A stretch of 64,000 nucleotides of DNA from Thinopyrum elongatum (lineage: Eukaryota; Streptophyta; Magnoliopsida; Poales; Poaceae), in NCBI GenBank assembly GCA_011799875.1, contig CM022302.1:180288942-180352941 (forward strand), in the 5' to 3' direction. Under the pieces are notes generated by a model, which was not told where the DNA came from, did no database searches, and saw only the letters and a list, made by a program, of their open reading frames with translations. A program made the translations under genes and the position numbers. Shown here piece by piece: positions 26,385 through 39,274 of this stretch (position 1 is the first letter of the stretch; every line of letters starts with the position of its first letter).

Positions 26385-26872
26385 CAGTATTGCTAAAGCA
26401 CATCTAGATGTGCTCTAAGTAATGCACATCTAGGTCCTATGCCATTGATGTTACGTGAAGATTCGTGCAGATATTTTCCTTTGTCTTTTTTTTTTCTTTT
26501 CCTTTGTAGTTTGATTATTACTGGCTTCATCAATAAGAAGAGCTCAATGTATTGCTTGCCAACTGTCCTACTCCGTTCGTACCGGTACCGGTGCGTAATC
26601 CCAAAACTCGTTCCTTGTTTTTTGTCCTGAAAAAAGAAATTAGCCAATAGGAGTCCTGCGCAACCCCAGGAATTTGGAGCGACTGGGTACAAATAATTGC
26701 GGTTGATTATATCAGCGGTTAGATAATATGTCAACCCCCGCTTTAATTGGCATTTCATCTTCTCTGCATACCCCGCTTAAGTGTCCACCATCTTCATCGT
26801 CCCCGGCAGGCCGCGCTACACACTTGCACACACTCTGCAATCTCGCTTTCTCGCGGTTTTTATACGACCGCA

Positions 26873-27241
26873 GCCACGTCGAGCGACAGCGAGGACGACA
26901 GTCTGGCGCCCGATGATAGGTCAACATCGGAATCATCCCGCTCATCTTTCATGAGTCCGGCGTTGAGCCCAGACCTCGATTATATCCGGATCATGGAAGG
27001 GACGCCACCTCCGGAGTAGTCAGACGACAACCATACGGACGAGGAGCCGTCGGAGGACGAAGAAGAGGACAACGATGATGATGAGGAGGAATGGTCGAAC
27101 AAGGAGGAGGAGGACGACAACAACAATGAGGATGATGACGGCGGCGGCGATGAAAAGCCAACGGTCAGCGGCAAGAAGCGTCCTCGTCAAGACGATGTCG
27201 CGGGGCCATCCAACAACAATAACAACAAGAAGAAGGACTAA
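26873..27241 (+). pseudogene. Acidic, probably nuclear, protein remnant in CACTA-1 with an in-frame TAG
   Basis: The frame reads from the Ser/Asp-rich SSDSEDDSLAPDD through MEGTPPPE to a TAG at 27017..27019. It then stays open to a TAA at 27239..27241 through a strongly acidic stretch (many DDD/EEE runs), then KPTVSGKKRPRQDD and an Asn/Lys tail. The KKRPR run could be a nuclear localisation signal. The start is uncertain; a CGCAG before 26872 could be a splice acceptor. I do not recognise the family. Because bias and frame are preserved across the stop, I read it as a once-functional exon of a CACTA accessory gene. Confidence 0.5.
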
Positions 27242-27299
27242 ATTAAGCAGACTGTATATATCTCTATTTTCGTTCGCCCATATTAATTTGTTATCTCTG

Positions 27300-27790
27300 T
27301 TTATCCTGTCAATCTCATCGCAGACGGTTAATAATACGTATTCGACAGAGATCTTCTACATTATCGCCCACAGGTTGGTTTGTTGAACTGTGTGCCCTGA
27401 TGAGCATACAATTCACAAAAAAGACCGTATGGGCTGTCTATAATGATCGCACATAATTCTGATTACCGACCTGTTTGTCAGGTATCACACACATCTTGTT
27501 ACGCCGAATCGTTTGTCTTCACCTCGATCATCGCAAACGGTTCACCGGAGCGAACTGTATGCCGTATATCGCACACACCTTGATCTGGCTGCCCGTTTCT
27601 GTTGTTCTGTCTCATCGCAAACAGTTCGTATGGATCAACCGTATGCCCCGCATCGCACACGCAACTAAAATCTGAACCGTGTTTGATGTATCATTCATCG
27701 CAAACGTTTTGCATCTTTTTTGACCTTTTTTTTTACATCACCGTTTGCGATTAATGCATCGCACACAGTTTCGTAAAAGGGTCTCTAATT
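27300..27790. repeat. Subterminal repeats of CACTA-1
   Basis: About ten copies of a short motif (variants of CATCGCAAACGGTT and ATCGCACACAG, in both orientations) occur every 35-50 bp, for example near 27318, 27528, 27566, 27611, 27649, 27698, 27746 and 27757. Clustered short repeats next to the terminus are the binding platform for the second CACTA protein in En/Spm-type elements; that role is inferred here. Confidence 0.75.
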
Positions 27791-27796
27791 GTAGTG
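27791..27796 (-). repeat. CACTA terminal motif, right end of CACTA-1
   Basis: GTAGTG on the + strand is CACTAC on the - strand, immediately outside the subterminal repeats and followed by unrelated sequence (TCGCGTTAG). The matching left terminus and its 3-bp target duplication lie outside the window. Confidence 0.7.
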
Positions 27797-29870
27797 TCGC
27801 GTTAGCAGCATCTTGCAGTAGTGGCCGCTGGATGACAAACGGATGGCCGGATCATCTTCTTCAACCTTCAACCCCTCCTCTTCTTCCTTCAAACCACCGC
27901 GCCGCCGGCAGCCTAGCCGCCTTCTTCCGCCGCCCGCGGCCGGCAGCGCTCCCACGCAGCCTCGCCGCACTGCCCTCCTTCCAACCACGGCACACCGTCG
28001 TGCTGCCGCCCCTCCCCCTCGTACATCCCTCTAGCCCTGATACCGATGGAGATTTTATCCGACGAAGTTGCACCACCGCGCCCACCACCGCCGATATTCC
28101 GCCCCCACTCCCCACCCTAAGATAGATGATAGGGTAGCCCATCGGCAAACTCCTTCCTTCCCTCCGGCCTCCCTCCAGCGAAGTTCAAAATCGACTAACC
28201 CAAAACTCGAAGTCAGTCGACTGGCATCTAGCTATTGTGGAACAAAACAGCTCATGCACAGGCATTCATATACATGCAAAAACTAATTAACCAAGATCTA
28301 TATATGCTCATGCTGCACAAATATCTTGGCTTACAAAGGCACCAACTCAGCGTCCAACATGTCTTTATTTTGAGTAAAATTCCACTTTTTACCCCATTTT
28401 TCGTGTTTGTGACAATATTACACCATTTAGCAAAAATTCTCAATTTATATCCTATTTAAGCAAACTTGTGCCATTTTTTACCACATTTAGTTTTGGCGGT
28501 ATATAGACGTCAGTCGGTTAATCTTAGGAAAAGATCAACGGCCTGGTCAGCCGTTGATTTGCGCCAATACAATTTGCTTTGGCCACTAGATCCCTGGATG
28601 AACCATGCCATTGTTCTATCTCGACATGCACAAGTCTCTCTGCAGCGCCTCTAGCCACCGGGTGTACTGCAATACTGCATCCCCGCTTCCCAGGCCGAGT
28701 GCATGCTTGCACTAGCCAAAACCCTAAAGTTGTACCAGCGGTGTCGCCGGTCAGCTCACATAAACCACGCACTGGCCACGGCTGCGGCCTGCAGCGTCGG
28801 CGAGCTCTGAGTTGCAGCAGGCCCTTGAAGCATCGACGATGCTCCAATGTTGCACCGATTATGCTCCATTACAGCTCGGCGATGCTCCTGTAGCACCGCA
28901 CAACGCTCGCGCAGCAACCCTACATGCCCATGTAGCCTGCAGCATGACTGGTCGGAAAGCCTGCGATGCTCCACCGCAGAGCCGACGGCCGCACGCGATG
29001 CTCCATCACGACACGGGCGGCTGCGCAACATCACCGGAGCTGCAGCGCCATCGTCCACCCCGTCTCGGTCGCCGTCGCAACACGAATCGTCAGACAGGTA
29101 GTGATGCTCCTTCGCAATACACGCGGCTGTGCAACATAACTATAGTTGCAGCGCCATCGGCCATACCGTCATGGTCCTCGTAGCAGAGCCCCTTTCTTGC
29201 TCGCTTCGACAGTTGCTTTACACCACGCTCGTGGCATCTGCTGTCGCAACAACATCTACACCATCGCAATGACTTTCACAGCATGGTCTCGCGGAAGCAG
29301 CTACGCCCTCTCCCCTCACAGCATCACCTCAACACATTTCCTGGCCATGTCGGCAACGGCCATCGGAATCGTATGCGGCATCCCTTCTTTTACATGTAAT
29401 ACTCGGAGAGAGAAATTCTCAGAAAACTACCGGACAGCAAGAAAACAGGGGCAAAACAAAAAAGAAGAAGAAAAAGTAATTTTCTAGAGATCTAAAAGGA
29501 CTGGGAATTTTACTGAATTATTCTCGGAAGAGAAGAAGGCAGATGCCAGAAGTTGGGCCAGAGGGGGGCCACAAGGACCTCACGCACCCCGCCACACGCC
29601 CCTTGGCCGAGTGGCGCCTGTGTGTGCACTGCATCTCGACGCCCTTTTTTCATAATCCCTTCTGACCTTAACTTCACAGGAACTAATCTGGGATTTTTCC
29701 GCCATTGATGTGAGGCAGAACCGAGATGGAGCGCTTTTGCCTTCGATAGGCTGATTCTGCCGGAGATTAACATGGAAAACTGGTTGTTCCGTGTTGTTGT
29801 GTGTGTTCTTTTCTTACGGTGGGTGTCGTCATCTTCAACTTGATCGAGTTAATGGCTTATAAGATAAACC
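27797..29870. other. Repeat-like region without recognised genes
   Basis: Positions 27850..28130 are GC-rich and proline/alanine-biased in several frames without a conserved domain. Positions 28350..28520 are AT-rich. Between 28830 and 29120 the octamer GATGCTCC, or close variants, recurs about six times. Open frames here are short, overlap on both strands and show no motifs. I call no gene. Confidence 0.4.
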
Positions 29871-30576
29871 AGTTTGAATTCTCATATATTTTTTCGTGGG
29901 AAACATCTGATCTATTCATCTTCAATCATGGGAGTATAACGAACACCAAAAATAATAAAAATTTCATCCAGATCCGTAGACCACCTAGCGACGACTACAA
30001 GCAATGAAGCGAACCGAAGGCGCGTCGCCGTCATCGCCCCTCCCTCACCGGAGCCGGGCAAAACTTGTTGTAGTAGACAGTCAGGAAGTCGTCGTGCTAA
30101 GGCCCCATAGGACCAGCACATCAGAATAGCAATCGCCACTGATGAAGAGTAGAGTAGATCGAAAGGATCCAACCTGAACACACACAAATATAGACGAACG
30201 ATGAACAGATCCAAACAAATCCACCAAGGAAAGATCTGCCAGAGACACATCTCCACATGCCCACCGACGATGCTAGACGCACCATCGAAACAAGGGCTAG
30301 GCGGGAAAAACCTTATTCCATCTTCAAGGAGACGTCGCCGTCTCGCTTTCCTAAGCAGAACACAAACCCTAACAAATCTCGAAGACACATCTAAAAACGG
30401 AGCCCTTCCACCGGCAAGGATCGGGATCCACCCCGCCCCCATGGTCCTAAAGCCACCAGAGACGACCGGCGGCGGCGGCGGCATGAGGCAAATAAACACT
30501 GATTGGGGAGGAGGCGGTTGGGTTGCGGCCGTATAACTTGAGCGTCTCACTTCCTTTTTAGTTTGAATTCTCATAT
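29871..30576 (-). mobile_element. Truncated non-LTR retrotransposon with 17-bp target duplication
   Basis: AGTTTGAATTCTCATAT occurs at 29871..29887 and again at 30560..30576. The insert is 29888..30559 (672 bp). A T-run at the left end of the insert is the expected poly(A) of a - strand non-LTR copy, and long target duplications are typical of this mechanism. The inner sequence is GC-rich towards the right, like a LINE 5' leader, and carries a - strand open frame without a recognised domain. Whether it is a LINE, a SINE or a captured transcript cannot be told from the sequence. Confidence 0.75.
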
Positions 30577-30603
30577 TTGATCAACTAATCGACAACAAAT
30601 TAG

Positions 30604-30740
30604 GCCCCCCCCCCCCCCCCAAACCCCAACCCCCCCAACACCACCAACATCACACCCCCCCACCCCCCCCCCAACACACCCCCCCCCCCCCCCCCCCCCA
30701 CCCCCCCCCCCCCCCCACCCCCCCCCCCCCCCCCCCCCCC

Positions 30741-30778
<38 letters not shown>
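30604..30778. repeat. Long C-rich low-complexity tract
   Basis: About 175 bp consist almost only of C with isolated A bases and a few short AAC-rich breaks. The opposite strand is therefore G-rich and could form quadruplex structures. Assembly or consensus error is a real alternative in such a tract. Confidence 0.85.
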
Positions 30779-30784
<6 letters not shown>

Positions 30785-31454
30785 TCAATTGTGAAGTAAC
30801 AATTATTTATTTGAAAGAAATCATAATTTACCTGAATTTATTAATAATTACATAAAATAATGAATGTTGTTAAATCAAAATCTAGTGTGATGTATGAAGT
30901 TGCTGCAGAAGTATTAAGGAAATGTTCCAGTCCCACGAAAAGTTGTCTGCAAGGCCGTCTGGTTCAGGCTTAATAAAATGTTTCTGTATACTCGCCGCAA
31001 AAGATAGTGTTTCTGTATTAAAAGAAAATGCTATCACGTTCTCAGAACAGAAAAAAGAAAGAAAAAATGCTACCACGGTCCACGGACTTGTGTGATGTGC
31101 GGTTTGGGACGTGCGATCCGGCCCTAGTCGCCGCCAAAACAAGAAAAAACAGCTTTGCATGCGTTAATCCTGCTCAGAGGCGGTCCTTAGTTAATTCGTT
31201 TGCCACATCAGCACACTTATCCCTTCAACCTCTCGTTGCGTTCAAATACTTCCACATGGCTTAATTACTTCAAGCATCTTTGAAGCTGCATGCGTAATCA
31301 TCAAACGCAAAGGGCGCTCGCTCGCCGTGTCCACGTCGGCAGAGGACCACAGCGATAAAAAGAGAGGAAAAACTGAACGCGGCGCGGGATTGGTTGCTAT
31401 GTGAGTCGGTCAAGTCGTCGCTTCGTCTGGAAGAAAGAGAGAGAACGTGAAAAT
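30779..31454. other. Intergenic sequence, no feature recognised
   Basis: This is unremarkable sequence with AT-rich and mixed parts. No domain-bearing frame or clear repeat end was found before the short LTR at 31455. Confidence 0.4.
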
Positions 31455-31627
31455 TGTTAAGGATTAATTTAATCCTAATAATCAATGCTTAAGTCGGTTG
31501 TAATTACCGACATTGTAACTCTAACTGCCTTGTAATCAGGGTATAAATACCCGGTCATCAATCAATGAGAAACACTGTTCATTCATACATCTGTTTTCAC
31601 TCGCTCCTCTCGCATCTTTCTTTCACA
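31455..31627 (+). repeat. Short copia 5' LTR
   Basis: It runs from TGTTAAGGATTAATTT to TCTTTCACA (173 bp), with TG...CA ends. Inside it GGTATAAATAC is a good TATA box, about 90 bp before the LTR end. TTATCAGCACG directly downstream resembles the primer-site region of short-LTR copia elements. The right boundary is approximate because no partner LTR is available. Confidence 0.6.
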
Positions 31628-33766
31628 CGTTATCAGCACGCTCTACCGAGAGAGCGCAAGAAATCGAAGAAAGGACTCGCGCTGCTTCGCTCGACGCATG
31701 GCCTGCGGCCTGCACGCACAGGCGGCAAACTCGCACGCCGGCACCCGCAGCGTTCCCACGCTCCCGGCGGCGCGGACACCGTCAGTGGGACCTTTCCAGT
31801 CAGCGGCGGCGGCACCCAACGGCAGGCACGAACGCCTTAAACGGCGTCAGCACACAGCGACTGTCTATTGACTGCCACAACAAGCATCGGAGAATCAATC
31901 AGGAAACACTAATTCCGTTCAATTTTTGTTCTTCCCGTGATCTGGAGATTAACTGCTTTTCTGCACATAGTATGTGGACATGGTGAGAGGAATAGATGGC
32001 TGAAGCATCAACCGGAAGAGATTCTTGACCAAGGAAGGGAAAGCTTCAATCAAGCAAGAACCATCCGGTCATGCAAAGGGAAGAAGAAATGAAACAAAGA
32101 CTCGAGCCAAGCACCACGCAAATACCAACTTCATCTAATTGCTACAGAGAAACAAGGTGCTACTTTTCCAATTTTCTTCATTGCTACACAAATCTGCTTT
32201 ACCATAAACAGAATCTTGCCTTGACGCTGGACGACGGTCGAACACATCGACGGGATGAGGCATCGCTTGGCTTCAGTCCTGCACTGGACCAAGATGCCGG
32301 CTCCAGCGGCTTCGTCCCCGCCGCGCCGCCGAATCAGACCTCTGGCCTGGCTGGTAGCGGGACAAGGTGAGGCAGCATGGCGGCGACCGCAGACGCAGCC
32401 TGTTGGCGGCGCGTCATCCGGAACGGCAAAGGACGTCTCCGTCCAGCTTGCGGCGCACCGGCGAATCTCCAACTTCCTTATCTATTTTGGCTATTTCATG
32501 AGCGGCGAAAGTTTCTGGAGAAACATGATTAGCCACCACGCACGGGAGTAAGATTGGGGATTCTTATCCATTGGGATAGTTATTGATTTAGCCCTCTAAC
32601 TTTATGTTAATTCCGCGAAAGTCCAGGTATTTCTGTATCAGCCCTCTGGCTTGCAGTATTTTACAATCAAATCATCAAGTCTATTGGACTTTGTAGTTTA
32701 GCCCCCAGGCTTACTATTTTAACACTTTAACCCTTTGGTTATTATTATTTCTATTCTAAGCTTTTGGCTTTAGAAAAATATATGTGGGAGAACCACAAGT
32801 CATCCTAAATTACATACAACATAATTATACACCATTTACAATGGGTAAAATTGTCATTCAAAGACCTCATGTCTTTATATACTTACATAAATATGTAAAA
32901 AAAATTCACCACCGATATGTATTACCACAGTAATACTAATACAAAAGAATGTTTTGGTAAACTTATTCCTTTAGAATTTAAGACATTATATATGTCTTTG
33001 CCGCAAACATTTCCTAAGGCATACGTTTTAGGAGAACAACTATAGATTTTTTTTTTAAAAAAAAATCTTGCTAATTTAAATGTAATTCAAACATGAATTA
33101 TGAAGTGCCATACTCAATATGACTATCCGCATTTATTTGTGAATCACAAGGTAATGGTGGCATCTACTGCACAATTTGCAGATTATCCATCAATACTGTG
33201 GGGTCTACGTCTTGCCACTTTGACAAGATGACTACCTTCAACGTGCTCTTCCAAATATTAATATTATATGTGACTACCTCAAGATATCATAAGGTAATAC
33301 TGGCATCTACTGCAAAATTTTGCAGACTATCCACTATTACTGCAAGGTCTACATCATGTCACTCTGACAGATGATTATCTTCAAAGTGATTTCATATATT
33401 TAGCATAACATAAGGTAATAAAATTATGAACATCTACTGACAAAAGTCAGACTATGTTTTCTATTACTGCGAGATCTACACCATATTGGTGATTATCTTC
33501 AAAGTGTTATCCTATAAATTGAGGTCTACACATATGGTTATAAAGCATCAGCTATTCTAAAATTTGCTCCTCTGAGGAAATTGGTGTTGTTGTTCACTAA
33601 AATTATTTACTCTCATAGTAAATATTATTCATGTGCAATCACTATATGCCGAAATGGTAATCTTGTGCTAATTCAAGCCTCACTTTGCTTAAATATGTCA
33701 TAGAAAATTACGCAAATATTTGCATACCATGGTGATTACTTTCTATTACATTGGTAAAATACATGG

Positions 33767-33811
33767 CAATGGAGCCTATGTCTTTTTTTAGGGGACAATG
33801 GAGCCTATGTC
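33767..33811. repeat. 13-bp poly-T micro-insertion with 16-bp duplicated flanks
   Basis: The 16-mer CAATGGAGCCTATGTC occurs at 33767..33782 and 33796..33811. Between the copies is TTTTTTTAGGGGA. This is the form of an almost completely 5'-truncated non-LTR insertion on the - strand. Confidence 0.6.
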
Positions 33812-36800
33812 ACTATTTATAATTATAGTGTCGTCCATCCATCAAGATGGATCCCATAATTTATGGCAATGATTGAGTGTATCAACACTTTTGCAATGTC
33901 CACATCACATTGTGGTTATACTTTCATAGTGACTAATCAATGTTAAACATGCAACGTCTATGTTTCTGGCGGTGACTCTAAAGTTGCAACGTTCATATGC
34001 ATTTTATGTGTCACCAACTTCACTTAGTTCTCAAACTAAGTACAAAATGGATGAATTTTTATTCACCCTGAATATTTCCCTTAAGATAAACAGGATGCCA
34101 TGAGCACATCACGAATGATCACCCATTCGTTTTCAAGACCTCAAGTCTATCGCAGCTCACAATTTTGTCACTTAATCAACTTCAAGTTGAGATCTCGTGA
34201 TCAAATATTTTCCTATATACAGATCCAGTTGAAAAGCCCTTAATACCCTTCACATCCTCATACGATGGTATTGCCATTTTCCATGACGAAGAAACATGGA
34301 ATTTCTTAAAATCATCAGATTCACACAACGGGTGCTATACCATAATTTAAAATTCTTGCTAGTACCGAGAATACTATGTAATTTAGTGGTCACAAAATAG
34401 AACCATGAGGAATTCGAAGTAAAGTGGAGGTTAATAGACAACCAAAGACATAATTATCTCTTAATAGGAATTGGTCGTTTTCAAATGATCAAAAGACAAC
34501 TCTCAAGTTTGTCAAATGTGTGGTTATATAAATATTGTACCTATGATTACCAAACCCTTAAACATATGGTCGAACCACACCACAAATTTATTAAAAGGCA
34601 AATAAGTTCAATGGGATAAATTTGGAAATTTGCAAATAACAACTAGATTCTGGTAAAGGATTGTTCCCAAAATCTTCATCAGAAGGAGGACCAAAATCTA
34701 GTGCAGAAAATGGAGGATGAACTCATTTGCACTCAATAATATCGGAGACCTGGGTAATCTCCTAATTATCCCAACATATTATTCGCCTATACTTGTACTA
34801 CTACATGTAGTAAAATGTCCAATATCATATCCCTTGGATACAATATTCGATAATGAATGTATGTTTCAATTCATACTCAATATTGTTGCATACACAATGA
34901 TTTTCTAAGTATTAATAAATTAAATATTAGGCTTGATAACCTTAGTGATCCTGGTTTGGGGATGATTAGAAAATTATTGACAATTCTGTTGGTCATAACT
35001 TAACAAGCTGCAAATATTTCCCATATCATTAGACTATATGTGCACCACATGTGTCATAGGGGAAATCTGTTTTAAGGAACTCTCACCTTAAAATTCTAAA
35101 TGAGCCACTTATTCTTCTTTGAACACATTCAAAAGATATATGTGGAATGTTGAACCATTATCTGGGGTAATTTAGATACTTCATGGTACTCATATACACA
35201 TTCATAAAATATTTTTAAGTGTGTCCCTTATCACATACAACCATGATCTTACCCAATGAATTGCTTAACTTATCAAAGTAGGAGCAAATTCTCCTGAACA
35301 AAGGATAAACCCATTCGAATGGACAATGTCGTTGAACTCATTTCACGAGAATTTTCTGATTGCATCAGTACCCTATGTACATACCCAGAATGGTTTAACT
35401 AATTTTCTTATCAAAGATAGTCAAATGAATTACATGACCACTTTTACAGAATTGTAAATTTACTAGCCTCTTGCTGGACACACACGACCTTACACACCGT
35501 AAGTATGATCTAAATCATACCAACTGCATATCATACTACTTTCCCCTTATAGTAACTACGTGGAAATCAACAAAGTATTTCTCATCTGCGATAATTCGGT
35601 TACATGCCGATATCACCACTCTAACGTACATCAATGGGCACTCACAGAAAATTAGGGATCTATGTGAGGAATAACAATTTATCCGTCAATCAAAATTATT
35701 CATAGCCCGTATGCTGATTGCATCAGCAATAAGGACATTTTCCGGCATTAGGGGGAGATAAGTACCACAAATAATGCCTAGAAATAAATTAGAAATGTTA
35801 TTGACATTCAGTCCTTATATCCACGTACTCAAAGAATCTGAACCAGAAGTTTAGACATCACATATTTGCAACACATTGCAAATCTGCCACATACATTTAC
35901 TGATGACAAATGTGTCACTAAATTTTATATGCCTGCAGTAAGAGTGTCAGAAAGAGTATAGGTACCTCATAAACTACTCTTCTCCCCAAATGAGAGCAAG
36001 AGGGGGAGAAATCTGATCACACGAGATATAACTTCTCATATGCTTCCGCGGAAACAGAGGAAATAAAATCCTCAACCAGTAAATGTAATTCAACATCATG
36101 TTGAAAGACACCTCAGTGGATGCTCATCATCCAAAGCCCGGTATAAATGTGCACAAATGTTTTGGTGCCGGGACATCGAAACACCTTGACTCCATTTGTT
36201 GTAGGAAATCACAAGGAGTTAAAAAGGAATAAATATTTTATCCACAAACTTCTATGATTCCATCAGAATCATATAAACTAAAGAATACATTTGTCGACAT
36301 ATATTTCTTCTCAAATTGCTAAAACCTTTTGGGACCAGAACCAAAATCCATGGTAGAGTGCCTCTTGCACTCATATTGGTTCACATAAAAGGAAGCATGT
36401 ACTGAAGAATAGCACTCACTCTGCAAACGAGTGGTATTTACCGCAGTAATACCTACTCCTCATAAGTATCTTTCATATGGAATACTAAAAACTTCTCATT
36501 CATAAACAAAGTCAATGAGGTGGTGAGAAAGTGAGGCTTGTAGCAAAAGGGTTCACGCAGAGACCCGACATCGATTACGATGTAACATACCCGCTTGGTA
36601 TGAGTGAAATTATGTTTCGATACTAAATATCATTGGCAATAAAAATAATAATATTATCCATGCAGTTGATGGATGGAGTGGCTACATACTCATATGAGTC
36701 ACTCATTTCGAAAATCTCTATTGAAGTCCCTGAAGGGCTTATACTTCCGAATCCAAAAGCAAATCGCAACAAGTTTTGTGTAAAACTTCATAAGTCACTC

Positions 36801-38440
36801 TATGACTTGAAATAGTCGGATATCATATGGTACTCCCGACTAATGAGTTCCTTCTTCAAAAGGATTACTCGAATAATGATGATTATTTACATGTTTAATT
36901 AAGGAATCAATTTGATTTCTTTTCATCACCTCAGTGTATATTGATGACCTCATCATCAATGTCTATACAAGACCTAAACACACACAAAATCATCTTAAGA
37001 CGGAAAATTTGGATTCAACCAAATTTAGCTTAAGCTTACAACTTGAGCATTCTCTCAAGAATACATATCAATCTACATATATCCAAAGTATATATGAGAA
37101 GTTCAATACGGATATATCATAACAATAAAGGACATGTATTGTCATACTGCCTTGGTAGGGTGCAAATCCATTCATATCTAGGGGTGATAATGAAGTGATA
37201 TCAGGGCCTAAGTTTCTACATCTCACTAACACCAACGCACTCATATAATTGCAAACTACGTCAGGCCTGACACTATATTTGCTATCTTTGTTTAGAGTGC
37301 AACCCCCAACGAAGGTATATGGTCGATATAAGAAATATCAACTTATATCTCAAGCTCACAATAAATCTTGGGCAATTCCATCAGGAAAACCAAGATATGA
37401 CCATGATATATGAAATGATATTGGCTCTTTATTTGGTCCCAACAATGCCACATTAATGACTGAATTCATCGGAATAATCTTCTCATGGAAGTCATCTAAA
37501 TAGACTCTAATGACTACTTCCACTTATCATTCTGACATAATTGTTTTATCTAAAAGCATTGCAAAATTTGCATGGCTCAGCGGAATGATAAACCACACTC
37601 AAAATCATGTGGTTGAGATTCATTAGAATCACATAACTTGATTTATCAAGATGCTTCCACTTGTATTACTCTATACTTGCAGGTTATATGAAGAGAAATA
37701 TCATAAAAGCACATTGCTCGAAATTACTCATCCTCACGAACTATAGAAAAGTGAGGAAATAATTTGCAAGCAAAATACTATGAAAATCCTACAGATTATT
37801 CACAATGTCATGATCATGTCAATTGAAGTGGTATGACAGATCCTCCAGATTTGCAGAGTTCAGGGGGAGTAATCTCCCAAACTATAACATGTTAACAATC
37901 ATCAGATTGCATATATTGTACTCTTTTTCCCTTCATGAGTTTTTCCTCATGGTTTCTCATAAAAAGTTTTTAACGAGACAATATAGATACAAGTGTTCAC
38001 ATATGCCATATCATTTTCTCTGTATATTTTTCCCACAGGGTTTTAAAGGAGTTTTCAATGGCATGCCAGATTGCACTCTTTTTCCCACATGAGTTTTCTC
38101 TCAAAGTTTCTCATAATGGTTTTTAATGAGGCAATATCTTTTTAAGATCATATGCAATACTTTCAAGTTTTTCCCCATTGGGGTTTTTAAAGGAAAGTAT
38201 ACAAAGCATATTTATTGTTCTCTAAACTCACAAGCGAGTTTTCTCCTTCTTCAAAGGTTTTTCTCATATGAGTTATCAAGAGACAATAATCATTATATGT
38301 TGCATCATTTTCTCCTTATTTTTTTTCCACTGGGTTTAAAGGAGTTTTAGCAACATATCTGCATTATTCTCCTCATATTTTTCCCACAGGGTTTTTGGAG
38401 GAGTCTTTCTCAAAATGAAGACGATGAACATTCTCAAGGC

Positions 38441-39274
38441 AAACACAGACTGGGAGGAGTCTTTATCAAGATGATGCGTATTAGACTACTACGCCGCCTC
38501 TCAAGTGCAAGGAAGGGCGCCGCCTCTCCTTCAAGTGCAAGGAAGGGCGCCGCCTCTCCTTCACCGTCCATCATCTCTAGGCATAACGTCATCAGCAGGA
38601 CCTGCCTTCTATATATGACTTGGACGATTTCGTGTTGTGATGGCCCGATGAACTCTGCTTCTCTTTTGGAGACTGCCTACATGTTGGAGCATCATAGGCT
38701 TTGGTTTTAGTTCAATGTTGAGCTCTATCATCCACCTTGTAAGACTGTGACCTACTACCTAGCTGTGCCTGATGATTGAACACATTTATACTAAGCCTGT
38801 GTTAGTTGTATTCGTATTTTTACAATTGAGGCACTCTAAAATGCATAGGCACGTGCACAACTCCGCCACCAAGGCAAGTGCGCACAGGAGGCGCGCCTTG
38901 GGCGCGCCCCAGCCTCTAGTTGTGTACCAATAATGGCGCTACGGCCTACGGAAAGTATAATATGTGGGGCCATCACTCACATACAAACGCATAACGATTG
39001 AGTTTATCATTGCCGCTGCCGGCCTGGGTGACGATCTAGGTTGGTTTACTTATACTGTCGAAAAAAGGTGACGATGACCAAATTTTACAATTTCACTCCA
39101 TGCATGTTTCACGTTCCCTTCAAAAGAAAAAAAAAACTCTGCTCATTCTCTAAAAAAGAATCTATGTTCTTGCCTTAGTTTACGGGTCAACGGATCCTAA
39201 CTTCTGTACAGAAAAGCCTAGCATGCATGGAAAAAGTTATTCTGTCATGTTTAAGGCAAAACTTAATCCCTGGA
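38441..39274. other. Unassigned sequence after the copia remnant
   Basis: Near 38500..38570 a 29-bp unit containing AAGTGCAAGGAAGGGCGCCG is tandemly repeated about twice. The rest shows no recognisable genes; a 79-codon frame at 38471..38710 has no domain. Confidence 0.4.

Larger units (their letters stand above)
1..27796 (-). mobile_element. CACTA (En/Spm) element 1, right-hand part, interrupted by a gypsy array
   Basis: The right terminus is at 27796, where the - strand reads CACTACAATTAGAGACCC, the CACTA terminal signature. About 500 bp of subterminal repeats lie just inside it. A TNP2 transposase on the - strand fills 1..2894. The gypsy array at 3623..25466 is a later insertion: removing it and one AAGTT copy rejoins 3622 to 25472. 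Two accessory reading frames on the + strand lie between the array and the terminus, so the element was organised with divergent genes. The left terminus is outside the window. That the transposase and the 27796 end belong to one element is inferred from position and orientation. Confidence 0.7.
31455..38440 (+). mobile_element. Heavily decayed Ty1/copia retrotransposon
   Basis: A short LTR begins at 31455 and is followed by a TTATCAGCACG leader. Coding remnants appear in the copia order integrase then reverse transcriptase: around 35290..35410 a remnant reads YVHTQNGL in one frame, and at 36540..37120 the RT remnants include KGFTQRPDIDYD, KLHKSLYDLK and VYIDDLI, spread over several frames. 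From 37890 to 38420 there are repeated CTCTTTTTCCC / GGTTTTTAA(C/T)GAG modules typical of the region before copia 3' LTRs. No 3' LTR was found. Frames are destroyed throughout, so no protein is predicted. Confidence 0.68.

Noticed and set aside
29912..30574. 220-codon - strand frame in the 672-bp non-LTR insertion as a gene
   Set aside because: It extends into the target duplication, has no recognisable domain and is largely low-complexity GC-rich leader sequence.
30600..30788. 62-codon glycine-only open frame on the - strand
   Set aside because: It is the translation of the C-rich low-complexity tract.
38690..38940. 3' LTR of the decayed copia element
   Set aside because: No sequence resembling TGTTAAGGATTAATTT or the LTR TATA region occurs here, so the 3' LTR is not supported.
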